A stretch of 64,000 nucleotides of DNA from Leptospira sp. 96542 (GCA_029310945.1 JARJFC010000001.1:152001-216000), one strand, 5' to 3'; counted from the first letter of the stretch, positions 41,168 to 51,460 are shown. Notes: generated by a model not told the origin, from the sequence alone. Made by a program: numbers and translations.

Positions 41168-42979
41168 ATGTCATATGTTAGGCTCGGTATATTTTTTTTA
41201 ACCTTCTGCGCAATACCACTCTTTGCTTTTCCCACACAACCTCGTTTTACAACAGTTCTAAAAAATGCTCTAGGAGAATATCCTATTGGTTTGAATATGG
41301 ACATTCTCACTCTAAACCCAGAAACGAAATTAAGTTTCGAAGAAGTTCGAAAATCAAGTTTATTCGAAGAAAGTAAATCGTTATCTCCAAATTTTGGATT
41401 TACAAAGAATATTTATTGGGTTCGTTTTGAACTCCAAAACGATTCTAACTTAAGGGATTGGTACATCCATGTATCCTACCCTCTGCTCGACAAAATAGAG
41501 TTTTACGAAGCAAAAGACAAATCTTGGAACCAGATTATCACTGGTGATTCCTATTCTTTTTCAAAGCGCCCTTTAGATGAAAAAAGTTTTATTTTTCCAA
41601 TCAAATTAAATCCGAAAAGAAAAAATATCTATTATTTTCGTTTCGAAAGCGAAGGCACCGTACAATTTCCAATCACTGTTTATTCTCATGAGCGTTTCTT
41701 AAAACTCAAAGAAAAGGAAAACTTATCATTAGGTATTTATTACGGTATTCTATTTGTACTCGTAATCTATAACTTAATTCTTTTGTTTATGTTGAGAGAC
41801 CTAGGGTATTTATATTATTTATTATATATCAGCTTGTATGGGCTTTCACAATCGGTTCTCAACGGGTTAGCATTCCAATTATTTTGGCCAAACTCACCTC
41901 ATTGGGCAAATATAAGTTTACCTTTTGTTGGAGGATTTTCCCTTTTTTGGGGTCTTCAATTTACAAGGAGTTTTCTGAATACTAAAAAGAACACACCCGT
42001 TTGGGATAAAATCATATTTATATTAATGAGTTTTATGTTATCCTTAATGGTTTCATCCTTTATATTTTCTTACTATATAAACATTTATTTTTTAGCAACT
42101 CTCGTTATTTTATTCGCTATCTCTATATTTCTAGTAGCAGTTGTTTGTTGGGACAAAGGTTACAAACCTGCCAGGTATTTTTTAATCGCATGGGTTGCGC
42201 TTTTATTCGGTGTGGGGATTTATTCACTCAAAGGATTTGGTATTTTACCAGCAAACATCGTTACTGAATACGGGCTTCAAGCTGGTTCTGCCATTGAAAT
42301 GTGTTTATTATCGCTTGGTTTAGCTTATAAAATCAAACTCACAAACTCAGAAAAAAACCGTGCAGAGAAACTCATTGTTTCATACAAAGTTAAACTTCAG
42401 GAGGCAAAACTAATTTCTTCTAGGTTAGAAGTGGAGTTATTGAAAAACAATATCCATCCACATTTTTTACTGAACTCAATCAATGCAACTATCATTTGGC
42501 TGGATGAAGATCCAGAAACCGCAAAACAATTATTATCTGCCCTTTCAGAAGAATTGCGTTCAATCTTAAAATTAACAAATAAAAAAACAATTTCTATCAA
42601 TGAAGAAGTATCTATCTGCAAACGTTATTTGGAAATTATGAGTCTACGCAAAGAATCCAAATTCGAATTCAAAATAGAAGGCGTGAGTTCCAAGGACACA
42701 ATCCCTCCCATTGTTTTGCTCACATTGGTTGAGAATGGAGTAACTCATGGTTACCAAGGCAAAAATTCTGGAATTTTTATACTAAAAAAGAAAAAAGAAA
42801 AAAATAAGACAAAATACATCCTTTTTAACGATGGTTTACCTACCACAAAATCTGACTCTCTTGGCACAGGCATCAAATACATAAAATCTAGGTTACAAGA
42901 AGCATTTCCAAACAAATGGGATTTTCATTCAAAAGCTGTCAGTGGCGGTTGGGAAAATGTAATTACAGTAACAGAATGA
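41168..42979 (+). CDS. LytS-type histidine kinase with 7TMR-DISM input
   Basis: 603 residues from ATG 41168 (TTG 41159 also possible). Signal peptide, DISMED2-like extracellular domain (about 35-180) with NIYWVRFELQN, seven membrane helices (about 185-390), then a His_kinase domain of the LytS/YehU type with NNIHPHFLLNSIN and an ATPase domain ending GTGIKYIKSRL. Its likely partner is the LytTR regulator at 43979, separated by a barrel-like protein gene. Ligand unknown. Confidence 0.87.
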   Translation: MSYVRLGIFFLTFCAIPLFAFPTQPRFTTVLKNALGEYPIGLNMDILTLNPETKLSFEEVRKSSLFEESKSLSPNFGFTKNIYWVRFELQNDSNLRDWYIHVSYPLLDKIEFYEAKDKSWNQIITGDSYSFSKRPLDEKSFIFPIKLNPKRKNIYYFRFESEGTVQFPITVYSHERFLKLKEKENLSLGIYYGILFVLVIYNLILLFMLRDLGYLYYLLYISLYGLSQSVLNGLAFQLFWPNSPHWANISLPFVGGFSLFWGLQFTRSFLNTKKNTPVWDKIIFILMSFMLSLMVSSFIFSYYINIYFLATLVILFAISIFLVAVVCWDKGYKPARYFLIAWVALLFGVGIYSLKGFGILPANIVTEYGLQAGSAIEMCLLSLGLAYKIKLTNSEKNRAEKLIVSYKVKLQEAKLISSRLEVELLKNNIHPHFLLNSINATIIWLDEDPETAKQLLSALSEELRSILKLTNKKTISINEEVSICKRYLEIMSLRKESKFEFKIEGVSSKDTIPPIVLLTLVENGVTHGYQGKNSGIFILKKKKEKNKTKYILFNDGLPTTKSDSLGTGIKYIKSRLQEAFPNKWDFHSKAVSGGWENVITVTE

Positions 42980-43002
42980 ATTCGTGCCATTCACTCCCAT
43001 AA

Positions 43003-43027
43003 AGTGCATTTGGCACTATTTTTTTTG
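43003..43027 (+). terminator. Weak intrinsic terminator after the LytS-type kinase gene
   Basis: Stem AGTGC / GCACT with loop ATTTG, then A and a run of eight T. The 5-bp stem is short, so termination may be partial and read through into the barrel protein gene. Confidence 0.4.
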
Positions 43028-43072
43028 CAAATGAATTAGTTAACTTTATAATTCCTCTCCAAGGATATAAAG

Positions 43073-43972
43073 ATGATTAATCACAAATTAACAATAACCG
43101 CCGTTTTGTTATCGGCAAATATTATTTTTGCTGAACCGACTCTAAAGAAAGACGAAAAACAAAACGCATACCCAGCCTCCGAAGAAACACAAAAGATCAA
43201 TGCGGAAATGGAAAAGTATTATGCAAAACTAAAATACCCACCAGGTTTTTATGAGGGAGCATTTTTGGTAAGTTTTATGGGTGGCGGAACACTTGCCCCG
43301 AGTGGATCATTTATCAGCCATGAAAAAAACTATGACAATGTTCTGCAATATAAGGTTGTAACAAAGGAAGTAAGTCAGGATTATTATCCGCCAGGTTCTG
43401 TACGCAACGAAGACCCTGGTTTGTATTTCAAACCAACATACACCCCTGGTGTTGCTTCACAATTTGACTTCGAATATGGATGGAAAGAAAAAATTGGTCT
43501 TGGGTTTACGGTCATGCAAAATTCGATGAAGGCAAAAAGACAAGATGTAATTCCTGGATTGTCGTATTACAAAGAATATGTTGACCCTTTTCCCAGAGAA
43601 CGTACAATTTACAGAGGTAATTCAATGAGTTTTCTGGCAACGTATCATCCAATACCAAAAAACTTTTTTGATCCCTATCTTGCAGCAAGAGCTGGCGTAG
43701 TTTCCTTTACTGGGGAGGCGCATGCGGGAATATCGCATGATCGATTTGTTTATAGCAATCAGATAACAAGTGGAATAGGAAGTATCGTTGGTGTAGGAGC
43801 TGGTCTCAATATTTATCTTGGTCGTTATTTCGGAATTAAGACCGAAGTGGATTATTATAGAGAATTTTTAAAGTCTGACCAGTTTTCAATGCGGACACTT
43901 AATTCATACCAAGCAATGGTCGGTGTTTTTGTAAATCTTTCCAATGTACAATATAGGTTAGAACAATATTAA
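43073..43972 (+). CDS. Exported beta-rich protein, probably outer-membrane
   Basis: 299 residues with a clear signal peptide (LTITAVLLSANIIFA). The rest has alternating hydrophobic strands and aromatic residues (GFTVMQNSMKAK, FLATYHPIPKNFFDPYLAARAG, GAGLNIYLGRYFGIKTEVDYY), like small outer-membrane barrels. The GxxxGxGLNIYLG / IKTEVDYYREF end is typical of surface-antigen-like barrels. It lies between the kinase and the LytTR regulator, 6 bp before the latter, so it is part of that signalling unit. Confidence 0.65.
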   Translation: MINHKLTITAVLLSANIIFAEPTLKKDEKQNAYPASEETQKINAEMEKYYAKLKYPPGFYEGAFLVSFMGGGTLAPSGSFISHEKNYDNVLQYKVVTKEVSQDYYPPGSVRNEDPGLYFKPTYTPGVASQFDFEYGWKEKIGLGFTVMQNSMKAKRQDVIPGLSYYKEYVDPFPRERTIYRGNSMSFLATYHPIPKNFFDPYLAARAGVVSFTGEAHAGISHDRFVYSNQITSGIGSIVGVGAGLNIYLGRYFGIKTEVDYYREFLKSDQFSMRTLNSYQAMVGVFVNLSNVQYRLEQY

Positions 43973-43978
43973 AGAACA

Positions 43979-44686
43979 ATGGGAAATTTAAGGATTTTAA
44001 TTGTTGAAGATGAAATCGTAGCTGCCCGAGGGTTAGAGCGAATATTGCGAGAAGTCCTTGGGTCTAAGATTTCATCTCTGCGCATCGAAAAAAGTTTAAT
44101 TGGTTCTCAATGTTTCATTCAAGAAAATGAAATTGATCTACTATTTTTGGATCTAAATCTTGATGGCGATATCGGTTTTGATTTATTAAAAGAAACATCC
44201 GCTGCCTCTTTTTTAACAATCATTACATCGGGAAATACAATGGAAGCCATTCAGGCTTTTGAATATGGTGTTTTGGATTTTGTTCCAAAACCAATTACAA
44301 AAGATCGAATAACAATTGCTCTTCAAAAATTCTTATCCAATAATTTACGAGTTAAATCAAAATATATTGGAATAAAAGAAGACCATCATTTGAATCTAAT
44401 TGCGACTAAGGAAATTTTATATGTTCAGTCATTTGACAAACATGTCAAAGTATATAAAAAAAATGGAGAAATGCTCGTTCATAATAAAAGCCTTGATTCC
44501 ATTCTGAAAATTTTACCTCCGTATTTTATTCGAATTCATCGTTCATATATCGTTAATGAAAAACAAATAAAAAAAATAGAAACTTCAGCAGGTGGTTTTC
44601 ATATATTAGAATTAAATACTGGTATAAAACTCAAAATGGGTAGGAATTTCTACAAGGAGCTAAAATCAAAACTAGTAAAACTATAA
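43979..44686 (+). CDS. LytTR-family response regulator
   Basis: 235 residues: receiver domain with VEDE near residue 10 and phospho-acceptor aspartate in LLFLDLNLDG, then a LytTR DNA-binding domain (about 125-235) with LNLIATKEILYVQSFDKHVKVY and FIRIHRSYIVN. The LytS-type kinase at 41168 is the obvious partner. It starts 6 bp after the barrel-like protein gene. Targets are unknown. Confidence 0.9.
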   Translation: MGNLRILIVEDEIVAARGLERILREVLGSKISSLRIEKSLIGSQCFIQENEIDLLFLDLNLDGDIGFDLLKETSAASFLTIITSGNTMEAIQAFEYGVLDFVPKPITKDRITIALQKFLSNNLRVKSKYIGIKEDHHLNLIATKEILYVQSFDKHVKVYKKNGEMLVHNKSLDSILKILPPYFIRIHRSYIVNEKQIKKIETSAGGFHILELNTGIKLKMGRNFYKELKSKLVKL

Positions 44687-44706
44687 ATTAAATTTATAAA
44701 TTTCGC

Positions 44707-45951
44707 CTACTTTGTAAAACTGTAACCTGTTGGAGATTGGAACACTCGTAAATCAAATTCTTCAACAACGGAAAGGATATGGTCAAAAATATCCGATTGG
44801 ATTTTTTCATATAAAGCCCATGCTGTTGTGTCAGTAAAACAATAAATTTCAATTGGGATACCATGATTTGTTGGGTCTAGTTGGCGAACAAGTAAGGTCA
44901 TATCTTTTCTTATAAAAAGATTTTGTTTCAAATACTCCTCTATATAAACACGAAACGTACCTAAATTTGTGAGTTGTCGCAAATTGACCAAAGACTTATT
45001 TTCTTTAAGTTTAGAGTTATTGATTTTTTTAAGTTCTACTTCTTTATCAGTAATATAATTTTGTAAAAGGTCAATATTACTGAATTTTTGCAACATCTTC
45101 TTTGAACAAAGCTTAACGCTTGTCATATCAATATAAACAGAACGTTTTATTCGTCTTCCGCCAGAATTTTGCATACCACGCCAATTTTTAAAAGAACCCG
45201 AAATAAGTGAATATGTTGGTATGGCGGAGATCGTTTTATCCCAATTTTGAACTTTGATTAAATTTAGAGAGATATCGATTACGTCTCCATCTGCATTGAA
45301 TTGACTCATTTCAATCCAATCACCTTTTCGGACTAAATCGTAACTAGAAATTTGTATACTGGCAACAAAACCTAAAATGGAATCTTTGAAAACAAGAAGA
45401 ACAACGGCCATGAGTGCGCCAATCCCACTCAGTATACCCCAAGGAGACTTACTAAAAAGCACAGAAACTGAAACCACAAAAAATACAAAATAACTCAAAA
45501 TTCGCAACACTTGCACATAACTTCGAACTGGTTTATCCTTCAAACTATCTTGTTTGGAAGAAACATCTTCCAAAACTGACAAAAGAACATTCACAATTCT
45601 AACAATGCACCAGAATAAAGTGACAACGAGCATTCGCTGCAAGATCATTACAAGTAACGGAGAGTCCGAGAATATTAACGGAACGAATGGGTAAACGAAA
45701 ACTATTGGAACTAAATGGAGTAAGGTTTCAAAAAATCGATGGTCAATTAAGTAGTCGTCCCAGCTGTGTTTTGTTTTTCTTATAAAACGATATACAGTTT
45801 TAAGCAGAACAAAGCTAATTATTTTTTTTAGAAACCAAACAATTACAAATAAACAAATAAAATACAAAACCCTTGCGATAATATTTAAAATAGGGTGCGA
45901 AAACTCTTCGAATGATATAAATTGTTTAAAAATTTCAGCTAAAAGTTCCAT
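44707..45951 (-). CDS. MscS-family mechanosensitive channel, YbdG-like
   Basis: 414 residues: five or so membrane helices (about 20-195), then the MscS beta domain with LRKGDWIEM-type GDW and a long cytoplasmic part (DIVRKGDWIEMSQFNADGDVIDISLN). It protects against sudden osmotic dilution. The insertion between beta domain and C-terminus (about 270-330) is as in YbdG/miniconductance types. Single gene, convergent with the LytTR regulator. Confidence 0.85.
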   Translation of the reverse strand: MELLAEIFKQFISFEEFSHPILNIIARVLYFICLFVIVWFLKKIISFVLLKTVYRFIRKTKHSWDDYLIDHRFFETLLHLVPIVFVYPFVPLIFSDSPLLVMILQRMLVVTLFWCIVRIVNVLLSVLEDVSSKQDSLKDKPVRSYVQVLRILSYFVFFVVSVSVLFSKSPWGILSGIGALMAVVLLVFKDSILGFVASIQISSYDLVRKGDWIEMSQFNADGDVIDISLNLIKVQNWDKTISAIPTYSLISGSFKNWRGMQNSGGRRIKRSVYIDMTSVKLCSKKMLQKFSNIDLLQNYITDKEVELKKINNSKLKENKSLVNLRQLTNLGTFRVYIEEYLKQNLFIRKDMTLLVRQLDPTNHGIPIEIYCFTDTTAWALYEKIQSDIFDHILSVVEEFDLRVFQSPTGYSFTK

Positions 45952-46065
45952 TTGTTGCCAATGAAAATTAAATTTTGGTTAGCAACAAATATAAATCGGT
46001 GCAAAGATAACGTCTAGGTTTTTTTGGCTTATGATTTAGTTTCGCATTCTACCTTAATAATCAAA

Positions 46066-46437
46066 TTATGGTTCATTCAATGCGACCCTACAGGGTTCAG
46101 ATAATTTAGATTCATTTGCAAATAAACATTTTAATATTCGACCACCACCAGGTATTACCCAACGACAATGTTCTTTCACGTCAGGTTTGCAAACTCCTTC
46201 CGATTTTTGTTTTGTTGATGACATCAAATGGTGTAATGCCTTTTCGCAAGGTTCAGAAATGTTTTTGCCTTTTTCGAGTAAACACTGCGCCTGTCTCGAT
46301 TTTGTTTTTTTCACATCGGGGCAATTTGTCGAAATTTCCTTACTACAAAAATCTGAAAAAGATTTTGGATTTGCAAGAAGTGCAAAACTAAATAAGAAAA
46401 TAAAAATAAAAAAATAGAGTTTCACGATAATCACCAT
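46066..46437 (-). CDS. Small exported cysteine-rich-repeat protein
   Basis: 123 residues with a signal peptide (LYFFIFIFLFSFALLA). The mature chain has two repeats of about 45 residues, each with C-x5/6-C...C-x-LE/FA...S-x-PC, the pattern of the Cys-rich GLG1-like repeat (PF00839 as I recall). Eight cysteines should form disulfides in the periplasm. Function unknown. Single gene. Confidence 0.7.
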   Translation of the reverse strand: MVIIVKLYFFIFIFLFSFALLANPKSFSDFCSKEISTNCPDVKKTKSRQAQCLLEKGKNISEPCEKALHHLMSSTKQKSEGVCKPDVKEHCRWVIPGGGRILKCLFANESKLSEPCRVALNEP

Positions 46438-46559
46438 AGGTAAATTTAATATTCGATTTAAGTTATTTTGAATTTACAATAAAGCCAAAATCGATCAACT
46501 CCTTTTATAGATGTTTTTGTTAGGCGTCAAAAACTTTGATCACCCAGGAAAAATCAAAT

Positions 46560-47018
46560 TCAGTTCCAATTGTCGATCTTCAAATCATGTGGAGAAGGTT
46601 TGCCTTTACCTTGTTCCAAATATTCTCTCAGGCTCCAAAGAAATACGGCCCATTTCATACTACAATGTCCCATAAATTCTGAAGTTTCTTTCCAATCATT
46701 GTGACCAAATTTGACTAAGGTCATCCCATCTTCTTCATATAGTTGAAAACTTACTGTTGTACCAATCCATTCATCAGGACCTGCGGAGAATTTCCAATCG
46801 ACTTGTTGGTTTGGAATTTGGGATGCCAAATTGAATTCCATTCCCCCGATGAGTACACCTCCTAAAGTGTAAAAATCAACTTTCAAAGCATCCCCACTAG
46901 GAGTAAGAGATTTCGTACTCTCTGTCCACCATTTAGAAACTCCCTCTGCCGTTGAAACTGCCTTGTAAACTTCCGCTATGGGAGATTTTATACCAATTCT
47001 ATGCACTATGCTTACCAT
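46560..47018 (-). CDS. SRPBCC/AHSA1-domain protein
   Basis: 152 residues of the START-like fold (Aha1 C-terminal type): IGIKSPIAEVYKAVSTAEGVSKWW at the N-terminus and FGHNDW near the end. It probably binds a hydrophobic ligand. It is divergent from an HxlR regulator gene 100 bp away, a common pairing in which the regulator controls the SRPBCC gene. Confidence 0.82.
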   Translation of the reverse strand: MVSIVHRIGIKSPIAEVYKAVSTAEGVSKWWTESTKSLTPSGDALKVDFYTLGGVLIGGMEFNLASQIPNQQVDWKFSAGPDEWIGTTVSFQLYEEDGMTLVKFGHNDWKETSEFMGHCSMKWAVFLWSLREYLEQGKGKPSPHDLKIDNWN

Positions 47019-47118
47019 TTTTCCTCCAAGGTGCTATGTATGCGCCCAACATGGAAACAAAACGATATTCACTTTCATTTTGCAAGTATTATTTTTCGTC
47101 TAAAAGGAATAAAATACA

Positions 47119-47559
47119 ATGACTAAAACACTACGATCCCACTGCCCTATCAATTTTGGCTTAGAACATTTTGGCGATAAATGGTCGCTCCTCATTTTGA
47201 GGGACATTTTATTTCGAGGGAAAAAGACTTACGGTGAATTTTTACGCTCTGAGGAAGGTTTTGCGACCAACATCCTTGCCTCAAGGTTAAAAAGTTTAGA
47301 TGAGGATGGGATCTTAACAAAATCGAAAAACCCAGAAGATGCTCGTAAAGATATTTATTCATTATCGGAAAAGGGAATCGACCTTGTACCGATGTTATTC
47401 GAAATGATGTTGTGGAGTTCAAAATACGATCCCGAATCAGAGGCCAAACGGATCAAAAAACTAATTGCCATGATTGAAAAAGACAATCGGAAAATTTCCG
47501 AAAAAATAAAAAACAAACTTAGGAAAGGTGAGGCGATCTTTCCTGAATATTTGGATTAG
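47119..47559 (+). CDS. HxlR-family transcriptional regulator
   Basis: 146 residues. Winged-helix HxlR signature: CPINFGLEHFGDKWSLLILRDILF near the N-terminus, then FATNILASRLKSLDEDGILTKS. It starts with a conserved cysteine often used for redox or aldehyde sensing. Likely controls the divergent SRPBCC gene across the 100-bp spacer. Confidence 0.87.
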   Translation: MTKTLRSHCPINFGLEHFGDKWSLLILRDILFRGKKTYGEFLRSEEGFATNILASRLKSLDEDGILTKSKNPEDARKDIYSLSEKGIDLVPMLFEMMLWSSKYDPESEAKRIKKLIAMIEKDNRKISEKIKNKLRKGEAIFPEYLD

Positions 47560-47591
47560 AATCTAAGGAATAAGCGCAACCAAATACAAAA

Positions 47592-48212
47592 TTATTTTTG
47601 ATATAATGAAAAGAGGAATTTTGAAGGGATGCGCAAGTAAAATCCTAATTTTAGGATCTGATTCAAAACAATTTGTTTCAAAATCCCATTTTTTTGGAAT
47701 CGATGCGCAGAAGTTACTGCTTTGTATGGCAACAAAACTGGGTGCGAAAATTTCCTTAACATCAAACTAAGCTCTGTATCTTCGAATATATATTTTTTTT
47801 CTAAATCGGAATTCCAATACAAACGATCAAAAAATACACAATGGTCTAGGTAAACAATACCCTTCCATTTGCTTCTGATGTAATTTGAATACCAAGAAAT
47901 ACATCGCAACATAAAATGATCTTTGTCAAATTGATGAATGAATCCACCCCAAAGATAACTTCGTTTTTTTTCTTCACTAACTTTGATTAAGTGTTCAATG
48001 GCACCAGGAGCGAGAAGAGTTCGGGGATGGTGGAAAAGTACAATATCTCCCTTTGAGAGATGAAATCCAATATTCAATCTTTCTGCCCGGGTTGGTGCAA
48101 TTCGGACATCTACTTGTATGATTTCAACATTCGGATTATTTTCATAGCCAATGAGCGATTGTTGGAAATATGAATTTTCCCAGTTATCTGTTGGAATGAC
48201 AATACTAAGCAT
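47592..48212 (-). CDS. Small family-2 glycosyltransferase-like protein
   Basis: 206 residues. N-terminal LSIVIPTDNWENSYFQQSL, then RAERLNIGFHLSKGDIVLFHHP, as in GT2 nucleotide-sugar domains, where HHP replaces the usual DxD. ALR-like helices follow. It resembles the TIGR04283-type small glycosyltransferases. Substrate unknown; the altered DxD leaves activity uncertain. Single gene. Confidence 0.65.
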   Translation of the reverse strand: MLSIVIPTDNWENSYFQQSLIGYENNPNVEIIQVDVRIAPTRAERLNIGFHLSKGDIVLFHHPRTLLAPGAIEHLIKVSEEKKRSYLWGGFIHQFDKDHFMLRCISWYSNYIRSKWKGIVYLDHCVFFDRLYWNSDLEKKYIFEDTELSLMLRKFSHPVLLPYKAVTSAHRFQKNGILKQIVLNQILKLGFYLRIPSKFLFSLYQK

Positions 48213-48360
48213 AGTTTCCTTTAGGATTTCAAAATCTAATATATCGAACTAGGAAAAAATATGACAAATTGAAAATGTTAGGGGAGAAAAAATTATACTA
48301 ACAAAGAATCGAGTAAATAAAAAGATTTTCAGGGGAAAGTGTATCTATAAAAAGATCCAA

Positions 48361-50439
48361 ATGGCTACCTCTCCCAATTCTTTGGATATCCCCATCTCAC
48401 CCGAGTTCAGACGACATTCTATTTTCGCAATATTAAATATTATATTGTTTTTTGTTGTTTATATCGTTTTGGTTCTCGGCTCAGTCGGAATCGCCTCGGT
48501 ACTTATTTATCTAACAATACTTTTGTTCTTAGTGAAAGTGCACTGGCTCACTGCTATGTTAGTTGTCGGAAGTTTTGCGTTTGTTGGAACTCTCATCTAT
48601 TTTTTATTCAAATTCATAAATAGAACCTCAACCACTGATACTTCGGGTTTTATAGAAATCACTAAAAAAGAAGAACCAGTATTTTTCGAATTTATCGATT
48701 CCATCACAAACAAAGTAAAAACAAAATCCCCAAAACACGTCTACTTATCTCCAGGAGTGAATGCGTCCGTATTTTACGATTCTAGTTTTTGGAGTATGTT
48801 TTTTCCTGTCAAAAAAAACTTACAAATAGGAGTGGGACTAATCAATGGAGTAAACCAATCCGAACTGAAAGCTGTGCTCGGTCATGAGTTCGGCCACTTT
48901 TCTCAACGAAGTATGGCGATTGGAAGTTATGTATACAATGTAAATCAAATCATTTACAATTTAGTTTATGAAAATGAAGATATGGATGCAAAAATTGAAA
49001 AATTATCTGATACCCACTGGTCGATTGCCATCTTTTTTCATTTAGCAGTGATTGTAATTAAATTGATACAAAAAATGCTAAAAATCATGTATGGAGTCGT
49101 AAACAAATCCTATATGGGGCTTTCACGCCAGATGGAATTTCATGCAGATGCCGTAGGTGCAAAAATCACTAGCCCAAACTCTTTAAGTAGTGCTTTGTTA
49201 CGGCTCGATTTACTTAACTTCTGTTATGATGAAGTTATCAATTTTATGAATACTAAAATTTCAGAAAATTACAAGTCTAATAATTTATATGCGAAACATA
49301 GTTTTTTAGTACGGTTTTATGCAGAAAGAAATAAAATTGATTACCGAAATGGTATTGCGAATGTTGAACCAGATCACCAGTCCAAACTTTACCCTTCTCG
49401 CTTGGTTTTAAAGGATCAGTGGGCATCACATCCAAGTTTAGATGATAGAATCAAATCTTTGTCTAATTTGAATTCTAATTTAAAAAATGATGACGAAGGT
49501 AATGGAACAGATGCAGCATTCCATTTATTTTCGAATCCAAAACAACTCCAAGAAAAAATGACTTCCTTTTTATTTAAGGAGATTAACTTCGAATCAGATC
49601 CGCTCGAACTAAACGAAGCCACTTTTCAAACAGAGTATTCTTTATCAATAAACAACAATTCATTTCCAAATGTTTATAATGGTTATTATAACCAATGGAG
49701 CCCTTCACCTTTTGATATCGAAACAGAAAAGAAGATTCCTTCAAAATTTAAAACTATTTCTGAACTGTATGATGACAAATATGTACAAAACGTTCGTGAA
49801 TATAGGGCTCTCCAAGACGACGAAAATACACTTATTTATTTAGATGAAAAAACTTCTGGCATTAACACATTCGATTATGAAGGAACCAAATACAAACTAA
49901 AAGACAAAGAGATCGTTCTTTCAAATATGAAAACAAAAAAAGAGGAATTAGAAAATACCATTAAACACCACGATAAGGAAGTTTATAGGTATTTTTGGGG
50001 GCTCGCAAAATCCAAAGACAATTCAGAACAATTGAATCATTTTTATGATCGGTATTTCAAAGTAGATGGATGCTTTGATGAATTTATGAATTTTATATCT
50101 GAGTTTGAATCGGTAAGTTCATTTATGAATGTTTCCACAACCATCGAAGAAATCCCTAGTTTGATGGATAAAATGAAAGAAGTGGAAAAGGAGTTCAAAA
50201 TAAAATTGCATTGGCTTTTGGGTTCGGATTTATTCCAAACAGAAGTTTCGATAGAACACAAAGAAGAACTGAGCGATTTTGTAAATTCTGACCTCACCTA
50301 CTTCCAGTACAACGAATACATAGACGAAGCCACAACCAAACTTTTTTTTGCAAAAAGAACTTTCAGAGAAATTTTATTCGGAGCCTTTTATTTAAGAAAG
50401 AAAGAATTACTTGAATACCAAAGTAGATTGGTAACATAA
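48361..50439 (+). CDS. M48-family membrane metalloprotease
   Basis: 692 residues. Two N-terminal membrane helices (about 20-85), the zinc motif HEFGH near residue 174 and the third ligand glutamate in MEFHADAVGA. Further hydrophobic segment around 222-245. The C-terminal 350 residues are a large soluble extension with no known domain. It resembles YhfN/HtpX-like proteases that clear membrane proteins. No neighbour suggests a substrate. Confidence 0.8.
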   Translation: MATSPNSLDIPISPEFRRHSIFAILNIILFFVVYIVLVLGSVGIASVLIYLTILLFLVKVHWLTAMLVVGSFAFVGTLIYFLFKFINRTSTTDTSGFIEITKKEEPVFFEFIDSITNKVKTKSPKHVYLSPGVNASVFYDSSFWSMFFPVKKNLQIGVGLINGVNQSELKAVLGHEFGHFSQRSMAIGSYVYNVNQIIYNLVYENEDMDAKIEKLSDTHWSIAIFFHLAVIVIKLIQKMLKIMYGVVNKSYMGLSRQMEFHADAVGAKITSPNSLSSALLRLDLLNFCYDEVINFMNTKISENYKSNNLYAKHSFLVRFYAERNKIDYRNGIANVEPDHQSKLYPSRLVLKDQWASHPSLDDRIKSLSNLNSNLKNDDEGNGTDAAFHLFSNPKQLQEKMTSFLFKEINFESDPLELNEATFQTEYSLSINNNSFPNVYNGYYNQWSPSPFDIETEKKIPSKFKTISELYDDKYVQNVREYRALQDDENTLIYLDEKTSGINTFDYEGTKYKLKDKEIVLSNMKTKKEELENTIKHHDKEVYRYFWGLAKSKDNSEQLNHFYDRYFKVDGCFDEFMNFISEFESVSSFMNVSTTIEEIPSLMDKMKEVEKEFKIKLHWLLGSDLFQTEVSIEHKEELSDFVNSDLTYFQYNEYIDEATTKLFFAKRTFREILFGAFYLRKKELLEYQSRLVT

Positions 50440-50456
50440 ACTTCTCACAAACAGTG

Positions 50457-50696
50457 TTACATCTTAGTCAACACTGTTTGTAATACTTCGTGGTAAACCC
50501 TTGCACCCAAATGGTATTCAATTGTCGATTTTGCCAGTTCTCCTTTTATCTCTTCGAAAGTCCAATCGTAACGATTTGGATCTTTACCAGTATCAAACCA
50601 ATCTTTAAAGACCACACGATCTGATTCGATGAAAACTTCGACCAAGTGGTAAGGCTCCGAATTTCTCCAATAACTTTTTTCAGTCATATAATCCAT
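50457..50696 (-). CDS. Small protein of unknown function
   Basis: 79 residues (76 if the ATG at 50687 is used, which has GGAG at a better distance). It is soluble, with many aromatic residues and the phrase DWFDTGKDPNRYDW. No family recognised. It converges on the M48 protease gene with 17 bp between stops. Confidence 0.5.
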   Translation of the reverse strand: MDYMTEKSYWRNSEPYHLVEVFIESDRVVFKDWFDTGKDPNRYDWTFEEIKGELAKSTIEYHLGARVYHEVLQTVLTKM

Positions 50697-50866
50697 TCTC
50701 CGATTTATGGATAGTTTAAAAATACTTTCGTTTCGGTTTCAATTTATAAATATACGATTAAGAGGGAATGATTCCAAGCGCTGCTGGTATGGCACCTGGA
50801 AATTCAAAATATAAAAGTATAATGAATTGATTTCGCTGCCTGTTTAAGACAAATCAAGTCCTTTTC

Positions 50867-51460
50867 TTATTGAAATGCATCCTCTAGTGGTTTAAAAACA
50901 CTTCGATTAACACCAAACGGCATATAGAATTTAATTGTTTCTGCAACCTGACTAGAACCACCATAAACTTCGATGGCCACCGATGTTTCCAATTTTTCTG
51001 TAATGAGGATTTCTTCGAATTTAGGATAAACTTTGTTTGGTGCAAGAAAATAAGATAAGAAGTTTTTAAATGGAAATTCAGATTCCAAACAATCTACTTT
51101 TGGAATCGTAAAGGTTTTGAATTTTGCGAATACCTTGTTTTTTTCCTCGAAAGACAGACCTTCCATACGACAACCCAAAATAGATCTTAATTTTTCTGGT
51201 TCCGTATCGGGAGCATCTAAATACACTGCTAAACTATTGCAGTCTTTTAGACCAATTGATTCCCAATCTTTCTGGAAAGAATCCCAACTTGCACTAATAT
51301 TTTCATAAGGACCTTTATGAGTATGGTAGTAAAACTCTAGCGGGTCGAGAGAGGTTCGGTTTACAATCACACGACTAAAACCACCCATATAACCGTAGAA
51401 AATAACTCCCAGAAAAATCAATGTTGCGAGAGTGATTCCAATGTATTTTAGTTTTTTCAT
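50867..51460 (-). CDS. Membrane-anchored GyrI-like domain protein, TEX264-like
   Basis: 197 residues: one N-terminal membrane helix (residues 6-27), a short linker, then a GyrI-like small-molecule-binding fold with YYHTHKGPYENISASW. This layout matches TEX264-type proteins. The ligand is unknown. It is divergent from a four-helix membrane protein gene 117 bp away. Confidence 0.7.
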   Translation of the reverse strand: MKKLKYIGITLATLIFLGVIFYGYMGGFSRVIVNRTSLDPLEFYYHTHKGPYENISASWDSFQKDWESIGLKDCNSLAVYLDAPDTEPEKLRSILGCRMEGLSFEEKNKVFAKFKTFTIPKVDCLESEFPFKNFLSYFLAPNKVYPKFEEILITEKLETSVAIEVYGGSSQVAETIKFYMPFGVNRSVFKPLEDAFQ

